A stretch of DNA of 64,000 bases from Rodentolepis nana. Taxonomy: Eukaryota > Platyhelminthes > Cestoda > Cyclophyllidea > Hymenolepididae. This document shows positions 12,505 to 25,413 of this stretch, piece by piece. Location of the stretch: positions 1 to 64,000 of the forward strand of contig UZAE01012076.1 of assembly GCA_900617975.1 (NCBI GenBank), in the 5' to 3' direction. Below the pieces are notes generated by a model. It made no database searches, had not been told where the DNA came from, and worked only from the letters and a program-made list of their open reading frames with translations. Position 1 is the stretch's first letter. Every line of letters starts with the position of its first letter. A program made the translations under genes and the position numbers.

Positions 12505-12601
12505 GCACACACACACACACATCTATTTATCTTTGTGTGTTAACACATTATTCAATGAATCACATGTAACATACAGTGTGTGTGTGTGTGTGTGTGTGTG
12601 T
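12505..12601. repeat. CA and TG microsatellites
   Basis: A (CA)n run at 12505-12521 and a (TG)n run at 12575-12601, about 50 bp apart and complementary, so the strand could fold back on itself. The TG run leads directly into the G-rich gap edge. Confidence 0.9.
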
Positions 12602-12613
12602 TGGGGGGTGGGG

Positions 12614-12852
12614 NNNNNNNNNNNNNNNNNNNNNNNNNNNNNNNNNNNNNNNNNNNNNNNNNNNNNNNNNNNNNNNNNNNNNNNNNNNNNNNNNNNNNNN
12701 NNNNNNNNNNNNNNNNNNNNNNNNNNNNNNNNNNNNNNNNNNNNNNNNNNNNNNNNNNNNNNNNNNNNNNNNNNNNNNNNNNNNNNNNNNNNNNNNNNNN
12801 NNNNNNNNNNNNNNNNNNNNNNNNNNNNNNNNNNNNNNNNNNNNNNNNNNNN
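12614..12852. other. Assembly gap (239 N) in a G-rich tract
   Basis: 239 ambiguous bases flanked by G-runs on both sides (ggggggtgggg before; ggggtgaggggggg and ggcgggggg after). The missing sequence is probably more G-rich DNA that sequenced poorly. Translations across it are meaningless. Confidence 0.95.
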
Positions 12853-12883
12853 GGGGTGAGGGGGGGGTGAGGCGGGGGGTGAT

Positions 12884-15800
12884 AATATCAGGCAGCGAGG
12901 CTAACGAGTGAGTGCTTTACGGCACTTCATTTAAACTCAGTTAGAGCAATCGGCTTAGGTGATCATGGAATGAATTATTTATAAACCCAAACACCATTTT
13001 ATTGCATTAAAGGAAACTGACAATAACTTTAACTGCATCCATGCTTGCATAAAGTTCATCGGTCATCTAAATTCCACAATTTGATTATTTATTATAATAA
13101 ATAAACTTGAAAGTAAGACTCGAGCCGAAAGAATATATTGAATTGATTTGGCGTATAAACAAGAAGTGATTGCTTGAGATGAAGGCATAGCAAATGGATA
13201 ATTGTGATAAGGTTGATACACACGGTACCTCGAAGAGGATGGGCTAGAAAAAATGAAATTTTATCAAAGTTTGGAATATCTTCGGTCATGTCCATTTCCA
13301 ACGAAGGGTTGCATTTGTTCTATCAATATAAGTACATCAGTGAGTTAGTATTTGCTGATTTATGGGATATCAAAATGATTTCCGGAACATTTTGGCCCTT
13401 CAGTTAAATATGTTTTGGTTGCAAGATTGTCCACGTATGTAGCTACTCGGGCAGTTCATTTGAGGCAAGCCAGTTAACTGATGAAAATATTTAGCGCGTT
13501 TGTTTTCCGCTGGTAGTTCTTTGAAATTTGAACGAAGTGAGGGCTTGGAAAATTTACTTTTAAAATGAGCATTTAATTCTCTTTGAAGGTTCTCTTCCTT
13601 CCTCCACTCTAAAATCTATTTCATGCAGAAAAGTCTGTTCACCGGAAACACATCGATCAAACATCATACTTTTGTATACTCCATTTACTGACGAGAACTA
13701 ACAGAGATCAAAGGTGATATCGAGTGGTTCTGCATTGTCTTGAGACCGCATTTATTACTCCCATAAGGTAATGCAAGTGATCCAATATGGATAGGAATTA
13801 AGTTCATTGTTGTTTGAAAATTTAATTCTGCTGATAGCTCCTGTCAGTTTTAATTCAAAAAACATACTTGCATAAATTAATTAAAATTGAGACGTCTGGC
13901 AGATATAAATAGCAGTGCCTATTTGATAAACCAATTTTTGCCTCAAACACACTGATCTCAAGTTCAGTTCTTGAAATAAGGAGGTATTCCACTACCCTAT
14001 GGTAGAAAATAGATGAAACGTCGTGAAATAAAAAAAAGTTTTTTCAGCTCACGTTGCAATTTCGTCAACAAAGTTTAAATTTTCATTTCGAAATGTCCTA
14101 TTTAAATGACAAACAGAAACTTGCTCTGCTATTTGTTGAAGGTTTTAAATTTTGAAATTGTTAAATCAAGTTTTGACATCAAATCAATTTATTAAATAAT
14201 AGATAAAAATGGATAATTCTTTTCTGCTCTATTTTTTTCAAGCAGTGCTGTTATTAGCTACTGTAAAAATAGAACCAATTTAGTTATTTTTTTGGTGCAG
14301 CCGAAGTCAGTTAATAGAAAAGTTAACACTTGTAGGCGTTGAGAACAATGAGTCCTACGACTTTTAAATTTCGGCTCTGCGAAATTTAATAAGTGGTGAT
14401 TTTCGATTCGTCCAACCGGTTTGCAGGAACTGCCTATCAGCATTACCAGTTTTTACTGAGTAAATTTCAATCCTGATGATTTGCCATTTACGTTTCAATC
14501 AAATTTTTCCTTTAAAATAACATTGAATTCAAAGTAAACTTGAATGAAAGTAAGCACCTTTCAGGTTAGGATTGAATATTTTGAGCATTGCAAACTCTCC
14601 GATATTTAATCGACCGTATAATTCTAATTACCTATATCAGTTAAAGAAGAAATGTACTCTTTTGTAACCTCTGCTAGTTTTAGCATTGCATGCAAAGAAA
14701 AAATGCCAATTATCCCTATTTGTCGAAAATAGCAAGTCAAATTTCAGATGAAACAGAATAGACGGTTTTGAATTTTCAAAATGTCATTTATCGACTGGAA
14801 AGGAAAATAAAATCTCTGAGTTGGTAATACAACGCAATATAGTATTAATATTGTGAAAATATTTCCTTTTCATTGTAAAATATATTTTATTTTTGAAATA
14901 TTGTTCTCAATAACATCCTCAACTCAATTTTGTCAATGAAATTTCAAAGCAGAAAATTCACCCAATAAAAACAGGTCATTCGAAGGATGTAGTTCAATTC
15001 AATGAAATAATGAAATGATATTTTGCCTTTTGACAATTTAAATGCATGATCGCCATATTTTATGACTCTACGCGAACTCTTGGAATTATCCAAAATTTTC
15101 AAGCTCGTGAACCTGTAAAATATACAAATTCTGTATAAATAAGTAACACATATTTTTTTAATTTACTACATTTTATTCAACAGTAAGATCAAACGATTTT
15201 GAGTTCAAAATTCGTTTTACTTTCAGATTATTCTTTAGGGTCATTTACACCATTTAAAAGTATGCTTAAACTCAGAGTTAAATTGATACTATTCCACTGT
15301 ATCTCAGACAGTGATCTTGATTGATGCAAATTTCACAGAAATAGATATATCATTTTTTAATTAGTTTGCTTTGAGATTTGTCATATTATCGGGTTACTTT
15401 GAGTTAATCTCAATTTGCTTTGGTGTTAGGAGCTAATGAAAATAACTTAATGCCTTAACTTTAGGCCTATGATGGCTCCAATATGATTATATGATAAAAA
15501 TTTTATAATTATTGAAATAGTACTAGAAGAGGATCAAGAAAAACGCAGAAGGAAAGTGTCAGGAATTTCACTGTCGATTTGGTCATCAGCTTTATTCATA
15601 TTCAATCTAATCTGACGATATTTGAGATGTCAACCAATCAGAAAATTTTCTTATCAGATTGTTAACAAAGGCGTACTTTGTCAAATAATTAATGATTTTT
15701 ATTGGTGAATCTAATTTCTATGGTGTATTCAATACACTTTACTTGATGAAATTTAATTCGATAATTGCAGGTAAATAATTTTTTTGGATAATTCACGGGC

Positions 15801-18800
15801 TCCTTAGCTATAAATGATATTTTCATTGAAATCTCTCGATAATACGAATAGTAGAATGATAGTAGAAAAGTGCAATTAACTTTATATCAAATCACAAGTC
15901 AATCTAAATCAATATCCAAAATCCTTTTTTAAACAGGATTCAAGAAATAATAAATAAAGCGATAAATTAAGAAGTAAATATGCTAGAGTCTTAATCATAC
16001 CTTGACTAATTCCACTGAGAGTAAAGTGCCAAGGTAAGATTTAATCTTTAACGAACATCTACAGAGCATTTGCACACCTTTTCACTTCGAATGACCTTTT
16101 AAAGTGATAAGTATTTCCCTTATCAATCAGAACGACAACCCTGGAGTTAAAACGACACAGAGTATTGCAAAAGTCCCCAATGAATATAAAAAATTATGTT
16201 TTTCTCATAAAATAAATCATTAAATTAAACGGTTTTAATTTTCAGCATTGTTAAATTTCGTCTAACATGTTATAGTGTATCTATTTTACCAAGATACTGA
16301 AGAAACCATTAATTTCGGGTAAAATGGTTAAATAATCGTTCATATTTCTTAAAGTGAGAAAGAATCCTTTGAATGCAGGAAACTGTGTTGTTTAGAGGCC
16401 AAATTCAACTAAGATGTGCACTCTTTACAACTGTCATTTGTCAAAATGTTTAGATACTATTACTGACATGTAGATCCATTTTTCGTAATATAATTTCCTG
16501 CGAAGAGCATATATTTCTAAAAGATCACAAAAATGTACTTAATGTGCAGCATATGTTCCAAAAGTTTATCTTTTATGCATTAATTCCTCGATTTTTTGGG
16601 TAGCTGCCAACATTACATTCTGATTCGATTCATTCGTCAATTTTATATATCGATTAGCCGATGGAAAAAACCTCTAACGTTGCCTTAGAAGTGGTTAATT
16701 TAATTCATCGTAAGTTTAAGTGTGCAAAATTACCAGATTTAAAGTATCATAAAATGCCTCATTTTCTAGAGCAGTGAGCAGCCATGTTTGATTTTGGTGG
16801 TTGACAGGAAGTAGGTTTTCGCTTTTTGGCAGATTAAAAAAATGTAATCGCTCCTGTTGTTTTAAACCCATGTAAACCTTGCCTATTTTGTTTCTAATTT
16901 AAGGAAAAGTTGTGTATTATTTCCCATTTTTCCATATATGGTATTGAAAAACAAAATTTCATTCGTGATTAATTTATTTCGAAAATTAATTCATTTCTAA
17001 TTAAATTCAGTATAAAATAAAGTGGAAAACCTAGTTTTTATTAACAATTCAATTTTCCTTCTTCTTTACACCTAATTCATTTAATAAGGAAAAAAGTAAT
17101 TCAGGGTTTGGGAATAAAAAAAAGATGAAATCGGGTGTGTTTGAAATTCTTTGTTCCTGTTTCATTGAAAATGCTATCAAAGTACATGTCTACAAGGCAC
17201 TCTAAATTCCAAGGAAATCATGAAGAATGGATCTGTGTAAAATTACTTTATGCTGAGCACATCAATTTGCACGATCTAATAAACCAACCGTTTGATTTCC
17301 GGAGTTATAGCAACTGAATTAGTGAGCTGTAAATATGCCGTAAATCAGTGACTTCTAACCCTGGAGTTGAAGTGGTCGATGCATTTCAGGTATTAAGTGG
17401 CAAGTGGAGTGCTGGCTATTTCCCACACAAACACATTAAGTACTAAGGAAATATGATTAACATTGCATCACGTTGAAAAGTAGAAATAGCGATGTGAAGG
17501 ACTGCGTGTGAACAGTGATTTACGAGTGCTTCTCGTCAAGCTGCAAAGATACTTCGCTGCTTGGAATGGTAACCGTCAGCGAGACAGTTGACAAGGAGAT
17601 GTAAATTAGATAGGGATAGTTTATTGCAGTTTTTTTACATGCAATTACTTCATGAAAAACACACACCGCTAGAAACGTTGTATAGTCATTAATTGAGTTG
17701 GTTTGATAGGACCAAAGTTTTCATTTTGAGACTAATGATTTAAATTAGCCAAAACTTTTCTAAGACAAAATACTAAGCGCTAGCTTCAGCATTTGCATTA
17801 ATTAAAAAGCAAAATCAAAATTGCATATGCTTATGAGGAGAGAGGGAAGTGTAAGTTGTTTGTCGATTAATTAGAAGAGAGAGAGGTTAAACTCGATAAA
17901 TAGTGGAAACTTTTCCAAATCTTTGATTTACCAAATAATATTATGGAGCCAATTATTAGTAATGCGTCCTTTTAGAGACCCAACCATTTTGACTGATAGG
18001 CAGGAGAATCGATTTCTTTCAAAACCTTGATTGATTAATCGCACAGACTGATAATTATAATCGAAATAATTTAACTAAACCCTAATCTAAAAATTAATTT
18101 AAATCGTACTCAAATTGCACATTTACTTATTGGAAAATGCCGTTTTATGAAACATAATTCCAAATTTAAAAAAGCAACGCTAAAAGTATCAAAATATTAT
18201 AAAGTTCCATAAAAGTGTAATTTTTTGCAATAATACAAATCACCTTATAATTTCGATGCATCTATTTTCCAACAAATTTTTTCCGCACCTAAGAGATAGT
18301 ACTGCTCACCCTGGTGTTCTAGGGTAAATTAAAATAAATTATGAGAGAACAACAAAATAGAAGCTAGTTCGCTAATGAAAAATTAGAGAAAAATTAGAAA
18401 TTTTGTGCCTCAACAGTTCAATTTTTTAATGAAAAAATATTTTTTATTAATTTAATAGCTTTAGTTAGGAATACTTTTAGTCAGCTTGAAGTATGAAGAA
18501 CAATTTCTAAATTACTGAGAAATAATGCTCTTTTGATATAATTAGCGTATTTCTAAAAGTTTAAGAAAACGGCGTGGATATAATTGATAAAATTTACCTT
18601 TCCGTTTCATTAGATGAAATACCTAACCAAAGGCCCATGAATTATTTTCAATTGTACTTAATGAGTCTTTATCCTATTTAAATTTTCATTAAAACAGTGC
18701 ATATTTTATTAAGCATGCTTAGTTGACTGGCTGCTCAATGTTTTAATACTCAAAAATTCTTTACATGTTTCGTAAGTTGCGACACAGATTAGCCAATAAT

Positions 18801-21114
18801 GTGAAAGTATATACGCGATCTACACTAAATTACTGACATTTTTGTTGTTATCGTTTTTTCTCATAATTGCAAGGAACTCTTTACAAATTCTATTTACGTA
18901 AAAGAATCTATTTAAACTTTCTGATTGTAGTTAGGCATAAATGCTTTATTCGTGCATTAAGCTTTGAAGCGCAGTTTTAACTAATATGAACCTCTCGATA
19001 GCAAGGATAGAAAAATTTTGAGCGAGATCGAATAACTGAAGATCAGGAACGGAGGAAGAGTAGAGAAATACGCAACAAACTTTAATTGACAAGACATTTT
19101 CTTCATATAAATTCCGCGTTGAATAAAATGTTCAGCATCTAGTTTGAGGTTTTCAAATACAGGTAGTAAATGCACCAAAAATATGATCCAATACAAATGG
19201 TTTTATTTTTAATGAGGTTTAAAGGCCTTTAATTATATTTGCTCTTGTTATTAATCGAATGAGTAAAAGAAGAAATTAAAATTATATCCTTAGACGCATG
19301 AAATTTTGAATTTCTTTTAAAAAATCTTAATGATGAATTGGACGTAAATTATCCGGAAGTAATATCATCAATACCTGTTAATAATTTTCAATATATGGTG
19401 ATCAGCTAACTTGAATGTTAATGATATAGATTTGGCGAAATTCCACTCTTAAGCTTTAAATAAACTTTTCAAAGTTGAAACCATTTAAAGTTTAGATCCA
19501 ACTATTGAAATAAGATAAAAGGAAGCAACGTTTTAAACAAAATGAAATAAAATTTTTTGACTTAACGTTGACCAGTTGAATTTTAATTCAAGAAATATTT
19601 TGCATACAAGAAAGGGGCTACATGCTTTCATAAGCTTTTCTTCCCCAATATTTATATTTGATTAAAATGAAGAATATATTCAGTAAAAAACCGAATGGTA
19701 AGCCCAACCGAATGCTGAAATCTTAGTGGTTGAGAAAATCAGACAATAACTACACAATTTACTGCTTTAATTACAAAGGACACCAAAAATGTTTTATTTT
19801 CACTCCTTTGACTCATAGAAATGTATTTTGCCAAAATTAATTTTTAATTCAAATTTCAATAAATTCTGCTTAATTTTCAAGTCATAAATCATTAACATTC
19901 CATTACAGATATGGGGGTTATCAGTTTAAATATCAGTATGTTGTACTTAATATTCAATAAATCCAAAACTTTGATTCAAAAAAATCTGAAAACTAATGAC
20001 AGTTTGTCCTATTCAACACTACTTGCCCGTGATATTTCAGATTGATCAATTAAATTCTTCCAATTAAAGTGAGAGTAATTTGATATATTTGTTGGTGCAA
20101 ATGGAGAAAACGTTTTTCTAATACCACTAATTTAATTGCAAATCAATGAGTTCAATAATAATTCCAAGTATACTGAAGGGTTCAATTAAAAAAATGGTTT
20201 GTCGTGGAGCTTTTTACACAATACTTGAAAATGTTGAAAAAGTAATATTTGTTTAAATTGACAGCACGAAATATACTTGAACTACGTGACATGTAATGTT
20301 TTGAGCCAAGTCGCGATTTTACCAAAGAGAAATCAGGTGATGCGGTAAGACACGAGAAAGGAAATGAAGAATGTTGGAATGAAGAAAATTCTTTTTGGCA
20401 ATTGGTGATTGAAATAAGATATTATAAATATGCCAAATGAGTTTTTGCCAAATTTAATTGAAACATTTCAATCGATTACTTATGCGTTTGTGTGTAACTT
20501 TTACAATAAGATGTCTGCAAGGCATTTGCATATTTGGAAACAATTTTCTAGTTTGATTGCTAACAGCTTCAAAGGAATTAAAACTCAACTTCAGCTAATT
20601 TTACCATTTTGTCGTAAATTTTCTAGACACAATATTAATTAGTATTTATTTTGTTTTCTTGTAATAATCGATACTAAAATTTTTAATTTTCGCAAAGATA
20701 TTACTATTTGTTTTAATGGATTCATTGAATGTGAACCTGCAAGAAAATATATTCTAATAAGGCCTTTTAAACTCTTACGATTTTCATATCATTTTTGCAT
20801 AGTTTGTTATAATTAAGATATATTTACTAAAAAAATGGCCCCATAATAGCCAAAGAATGGGTTTCTTAACGTGAACTTGAAACGATTAGTATTTAATATT
20901 TAACACATTAAGGGGGTGATATCCAGGAAATATCAACTGATGTTTTCATTGGTTAAAACTGTAAAGGTTGATGATGACGTTTATAAAGACGAAAGAAACA
21001 GTTTAAAAATGCTCGAGTTGAGTTTGATAAATTCAAAAAAATACCCATGCCATATTTCACGATTTCTTGCTAATTAGGATAATTAGGTTTTGAAAAAAAC
21101 TTTGAAAATCTTTT
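12884..21114. other. Gene-free AT-rich interval upstream of the LAR-type gene
   Basis: I see no coding, RNA or mobile-element feature in this stretch; open frames are short and unremarkable. It may contain the promoter and untranslated exons of the downstream gene, but nothing in the sequence marks them convincingly. Confidence 0.5.
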
Positions 21115-21138
21115 CTTTTTTAAGTTAAAAGTCCCCAG
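21115..21138 (+). promoter_or_regulatory. Candidate splice acceptor in 5' UTR before first exon 1a
   Basis: A pyrimidine-rich run followed by gtccccag lies 12 bases before the ATG at 21151. This is where an upstream untranslated exon, or a trans-spliced leader in species that use one, would join. No TATA-like box is apparent in the last 40 bases before the ATG. Confidence 0.35.
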
Positions 21139-21150
21139 TCGAGAACAAAA

Positions 21151-21277
21151 ATGATTGTGCCAGTCGTATTTTGCCTTCTCTTCTCCGTCAGTGGTCAGCA
21201 GCCGGGCCAAGGATTCTACTCCCGCAACGCTCCGTCTAATTGGATTTTGGAGAAGAATTCAATGACTCGGAAAAATA
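21151..21277 (+). CDS. LAR: LAR-type gene, first coding exon 1a: signal peptide
   Basis: ATG at 21151 opens 42 codons. The start MIVPVVFCLLFSVSG is a short hydrophobic core typical of a secretory signal, with likely cleavage before QQPGQ. A short Ser/Asn-rich stretch follows (FYSRNAPSNW), ending in TRKN plus one base. The donor is a|GTGAGT at 21278 (phase 1), so the split codon with exon 2 reads Ser. It is the first of two mutually compatible leaders; see exon 1b at 25036. The first methionine is chosen because it directly precedes the hydrophobic core and lies just after an acceptor-like site. Confidence 0.7.
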
Positions 21278-24200
21278 GTGAGTTTCAAAATTTTGCATTT
21301 ATGCATCCAATTTAATGTATTCAATGTGGTTCCTAGCAAAGATAAGGTGCATGACCATGGTGAGAGTCCAATTAGTGAATATGACCTACAGAGAATGTAT
21401 TTGACTAGAAGTATTGGACGAACCTGTCCATGAAATGAATTTCACTTGTATTGGACTTCCTCCCACCAGTTATAACGTCTTCTTGATTGCACAAGAGTGG
21501 AGGTCAGGACAACTTTGGTAAAGTTATAAATTCAGTATTTGACTCCTGGATAACTGGGTGGGTTCCCACCAATTGGCTAAATTTATGACCTGGTACGTAC
21601 TCAGGGTCCAGAAGATCTAATGGGAACCTTTTGAATAAAGCGCGTCATCACAAATAATAGTAGTAGTTGCAGCGATAATCCTGAAAAAGATGGAGAAAGG
21701 TTCAATCCAAAATGAAGGTGTCTAGACGTCGTAGATGGTTTAAAAATAATATTCTAGTAGCTTACATCTTTGCGCTAATTTTAACTAAAACAGCTTTAGC
21801 AAAATTTTGAATATCTTTCTGGTATTTAAAATTTCAAGTGACTTTTTTCTATAATTTCTGAAATGTAAAGATGCTAAAATTAAATTAATGCAGACATCTC
21901 TTGAGTTAGAAGGAATGATGTATCATCTGTCAATTGTCATTTTCTTACTAAATTCTAAAAAAAATACTTTAAGATTTATAACCTAAAAAGTAAAGTATGG
22001 ATATTTAATTTTTAAGAATTGACACAAATGGCCCTGAAGTCTTTACTTCTAAATGTCACATTACTCACTGCGACTAGTCCATTTGAAAAAATAATCACTA
22101 TGTGGAAATAATTAAATGTAATTTGCATGCAGTGGGTGAAGTTTATAAACATGGAATTTTTGGATACAAATCTACATTTTATTCAAGAAGCCATTAGAAT
22201 TTAAATAAATAAGTATTTCGGAGGAAAAATTGGGACTTAAGCAAATCTGTGCTCGCTAGTGTTAGGCAGATCTGATTAAAAGCGCTTTAAATTATGCATC
22301 AACACTAGCAGCGTTTCTTCTGTTAGTGAAGGAGTTTGTGAGACTCAGCTAGCCTCAAGCGACCAAAATAAATATTCACACAACAATTTTCAACTTTTTA
22401 TGACTGATTTTACGGCCGCTATTCTGCGGAGAGAGAACCATTTGCCCTCCATTCATCTGTTAAGTTGAATCATGAAAATACATTGATGAAAATTCACTGA
22501 ATAACTTTCGTTTCACGTTGCTCACTTAAAGAAAATGTACCCTCTTAGTATTTGCCAAGAGTTTCAAATTATCAGAACGAAATCTTATAATTTTGCACTT
22601 TTAAAGCTAAATGGAATCGCACTAGTGGAAATTTTATTGGTAAGCAAGAAAAACCCAATTTTTCAATAGATAGTTATCAGAAATAAAGAACAAAAGCTTG
22701 CATAGTTGTTAAGTCGACTATATCTACACCTTGATAATTTTTTTACAAAAAATATAAAAACGTCTATTTAATCAGACGTTTATCACAAATCATATCCATG
22801 CATCTTATTTGCACACTTAAAGTCAAATAATAAAATGAAACGCAAAGCAGAATGCATGGTCAAATCGCATTAGGATATGAAATTGATTTCCAAAAAAAAT
22901 ATTTTTTTCAAAAATTTAAGCAGTTTAAGATTAGAGGGAGCTTATTACCAAAGGAAACTTGGAAGAAATTGCTATATTTCTCACCGATGCAAATTTCCGG
23001 TTCCACTGCCTTCGTGCATTGACCATCGAACCGTGGAGTTCCAAGACCAAAACACATTTTTGTTTCATCTCATTCTGACAATAAATTCCCCATCGCTGTG
23101 GACTGCTCAGCCTGCGCCTAAAGACAAATAGAGATATTTTTACGAAAGATTTTAGGAAGTGACTTAGAGAAATTTAATAAATGTTCACAAAATCGATTCA
23201 CAGAGAAAGCCTGCGCTACTGATACTCGCGCAAAAGCCAGCTTAAGGACAATTTAAATGAAACCCTCTATTGAAGTTTTAAAAGAATAATTGACTAATAT
23301 AGATATATTTATAATTTTAAGAAGCTAGTAACGGATTAATTTCAAGAAAATCGTCCCTGTGCACGAATTTCGTTGGACAAACTCTTTAATAAAATAATGA
23401 TGGCAAACCTAACCAACAAAAGGTTATTATTTAATTAGTTGTGATAAAAAAATTTGCAAAATACTGTAGAGATTTAAGTTGCGGTGTTTAGTGAATAAAA
23501 TTATTTAATCTCATTGGTAATAATGTCCATTGTCTATTAGTGCATTTTTAGTATTCCACTTTGTAATTACTTGTAAAGTAGATTTCATTAATATATTTTA
23601 CGCAATTATTTGAAATGTGGTTTAATTCAACTAAACTTTATAGTGCTACTCATTATTTTATAGTTATTCACTTTGCGAATGGACGGTCTCTATTTTGATA
23701 ATGAACCTTCTACTTTTCGCATTTAAGTAGAAAGTATGGAAGATCCAGTTTAATACCATTCGTTCAAACCTCACTCTAGACACCATCGCATGCCACAACA
23801 TATTGTGATCATGCGACCTCTATTTGGTTAAATTTGCAATAAAATTTGACAGGGAAGGAACTGGCGGTAAAAATCGAAGTCTGCCGAGATAAGCAGCTAT
23901 GCATTGATTGGAATTTGTACAAGATTCTCAGATACATTTCCACCATGTGCAGAGACCAATATCTGTTTGACTTACATTTGCGATTGGATTTATTTATTGT
24001 CCTTTTACAGAAAAGAATAAGTAGGTGGCGTTATCAACAATACGATTGCCATTGCATAAAAATTATCAAACTATTCAAGGACTAGATCGCTAGTCTCCCC
24101 AAGATATTTCTGAAAATGGAAAAAGCCCAAATTCTCCTGCTAAACAAACGAAAATGATTAAAGAAGATATTCATAATGACTACTATGATATTTTTTAATT

Positions 24201-24990
24201 TTAATTAGTTGCTACGAAACTATTAAAATATTGAAATAAACTTGGAACACTTGCTCGGTGTAGTTTAAATAATCTCTAACGTCTGTGGACGGATATTAAG
24301 TGATAGATACTAATAATTTCGACTGGAAAAATTGAATTCAACTACGGTGTTTTCAAGGGATTATTTGTTTTTAGTCTATTTATATCCTAAATGCTGGCAA
24401 TGTAGAAGTTCCTCTGGGGGGTGAAAATACGGTTATTTTGACTTATTTGTATAACGGTTTGGGTCTGGTGTCTTCTGACTCAAGTTTGTGAGAAGTTAAT
24501 TAAAGCTGAAGTTGAATGATTAATACAAGGAAAATATTTCAGGGATATATGCAATTACTATTTGAAACGGAAACAAATTTACTCAGTCATGGAAAAACTA
24601 CCAACCTATACTTAAAACACCGGTTTTTTATTCTCTACCTTAATATTGATGGGTTAAAGACGAGAAATTGGCATAAAATAAATTTCAGAATCTACAACAT
24701 AAATCTTTTTATTTAAACCTAATTATAATTGGGAACTTTAAATATATAGCTTTAAATAAGAGAAATATATCAGACATACCATGCAAATAGCAGCAAGTCC
24801 GACCGCGACAGCATTAAATATTTCCCAAATTAAGTCAAATGAGAAAGCAGTACTTAAAAATGATTGGCCAATCAATTTGACTGGTTATGCGTTCCAACCA
24901 TCGGCATAATCCCGGTGTAGGAGCGAATGAGTCTTGGGAAGGCGTGTTTCTTTTGCGATTTCTACTTCCATATTATTAAAATAAGTGTAA

Positions 24991-24996
24991 TATAAA
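24991..24996 (+). promoter_or_regulatory. TATA-like box upstream of exon 1b
   Basis: TATAAA lies 45 bases before the ATG at 25036. A transcript starting about 30 bases downstream would begin near 25020, leaving a very short leader and excluding the upstream ATG at 25005, whose frame is closed by TGA after six codons. In AT-rich DNA such a box is common, so support comes mainly from its position. Confidence 0.3.
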
Positions 24997-25035
24997 CCAG
25001 TGAGATGGAAACGATCTACCAGTGAAATTGATGAT

Positions 25036-25150
25036 ATGAGTGTAAATTTGATCCTAGTTAGTATTATCTTTCAATTTGGATTTTTCGAATATCATGCCAA
25101 CGCCCAGTGGTTCAACCTCGAGGTTCTCAAGTCCTATTTAAATAATACTA
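25036..25150 (+). CDS. LAR: LAR-type gene, alternative first coding exon 1b: second signal peptide
   Basis: ATG at 25036 opens 38 codons plus one base. The leader MSVNLILVSIIFQFGFF is strongly hydrophobic and ends near HANA, with likely cleavage before QWFNL. A short mature stretch (EVLKSYLNNT) follows, with an N-glycosylation sequon NNT. The donor a|GTAAGT at 25151 is phase 1 and leaves the same split-codon base as exon 1a, so it joins exon 2 in the same frame. This favours an alternative first exon with its own promoter. A weaker reading is an internal exon entered at about 25050, but a buried hydrophobic segment after a signal peptide would be unusual. Confidence 0.6.
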
Positions 25151-25380
25151 GTAAGTAAAACATTGTTACATTATTATTATATTATTATGATTCGAAGTTA
25201 AAACCATTCCGTTTTAGAACCGATCATATTTAAAAATGAAATTTTTAATTTATTTTATTGTATTTTCTAAAGCTAAGCCTTCTATGAATCACGGTTATTT
25301 CGTCTTAACAATCTCTGGCACAATTATAAAGCGTTATTGACCTAAAAATGAGAAAAAGTAAAACAATGCTCTATGAACGG

Positions 25381-25413
25381 GAGTGGAGGAGGAGAAGGAG
25401 GAGGAGGAGGAGG
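25381..25413 (+). repeat. GA-rich (GGA)n tract
   Basis: An imperfect GGA/GAA trinucleotide run in intron 1. A purine-only strand of this kind can adopt triplex or G-rich structures; no coding meaning. Confidence 0.85.

Noticed and set aside
12443..12911. Long open frames across the gap
   Set aside because: They are translations of N bases and the TG repeat and carry no information.
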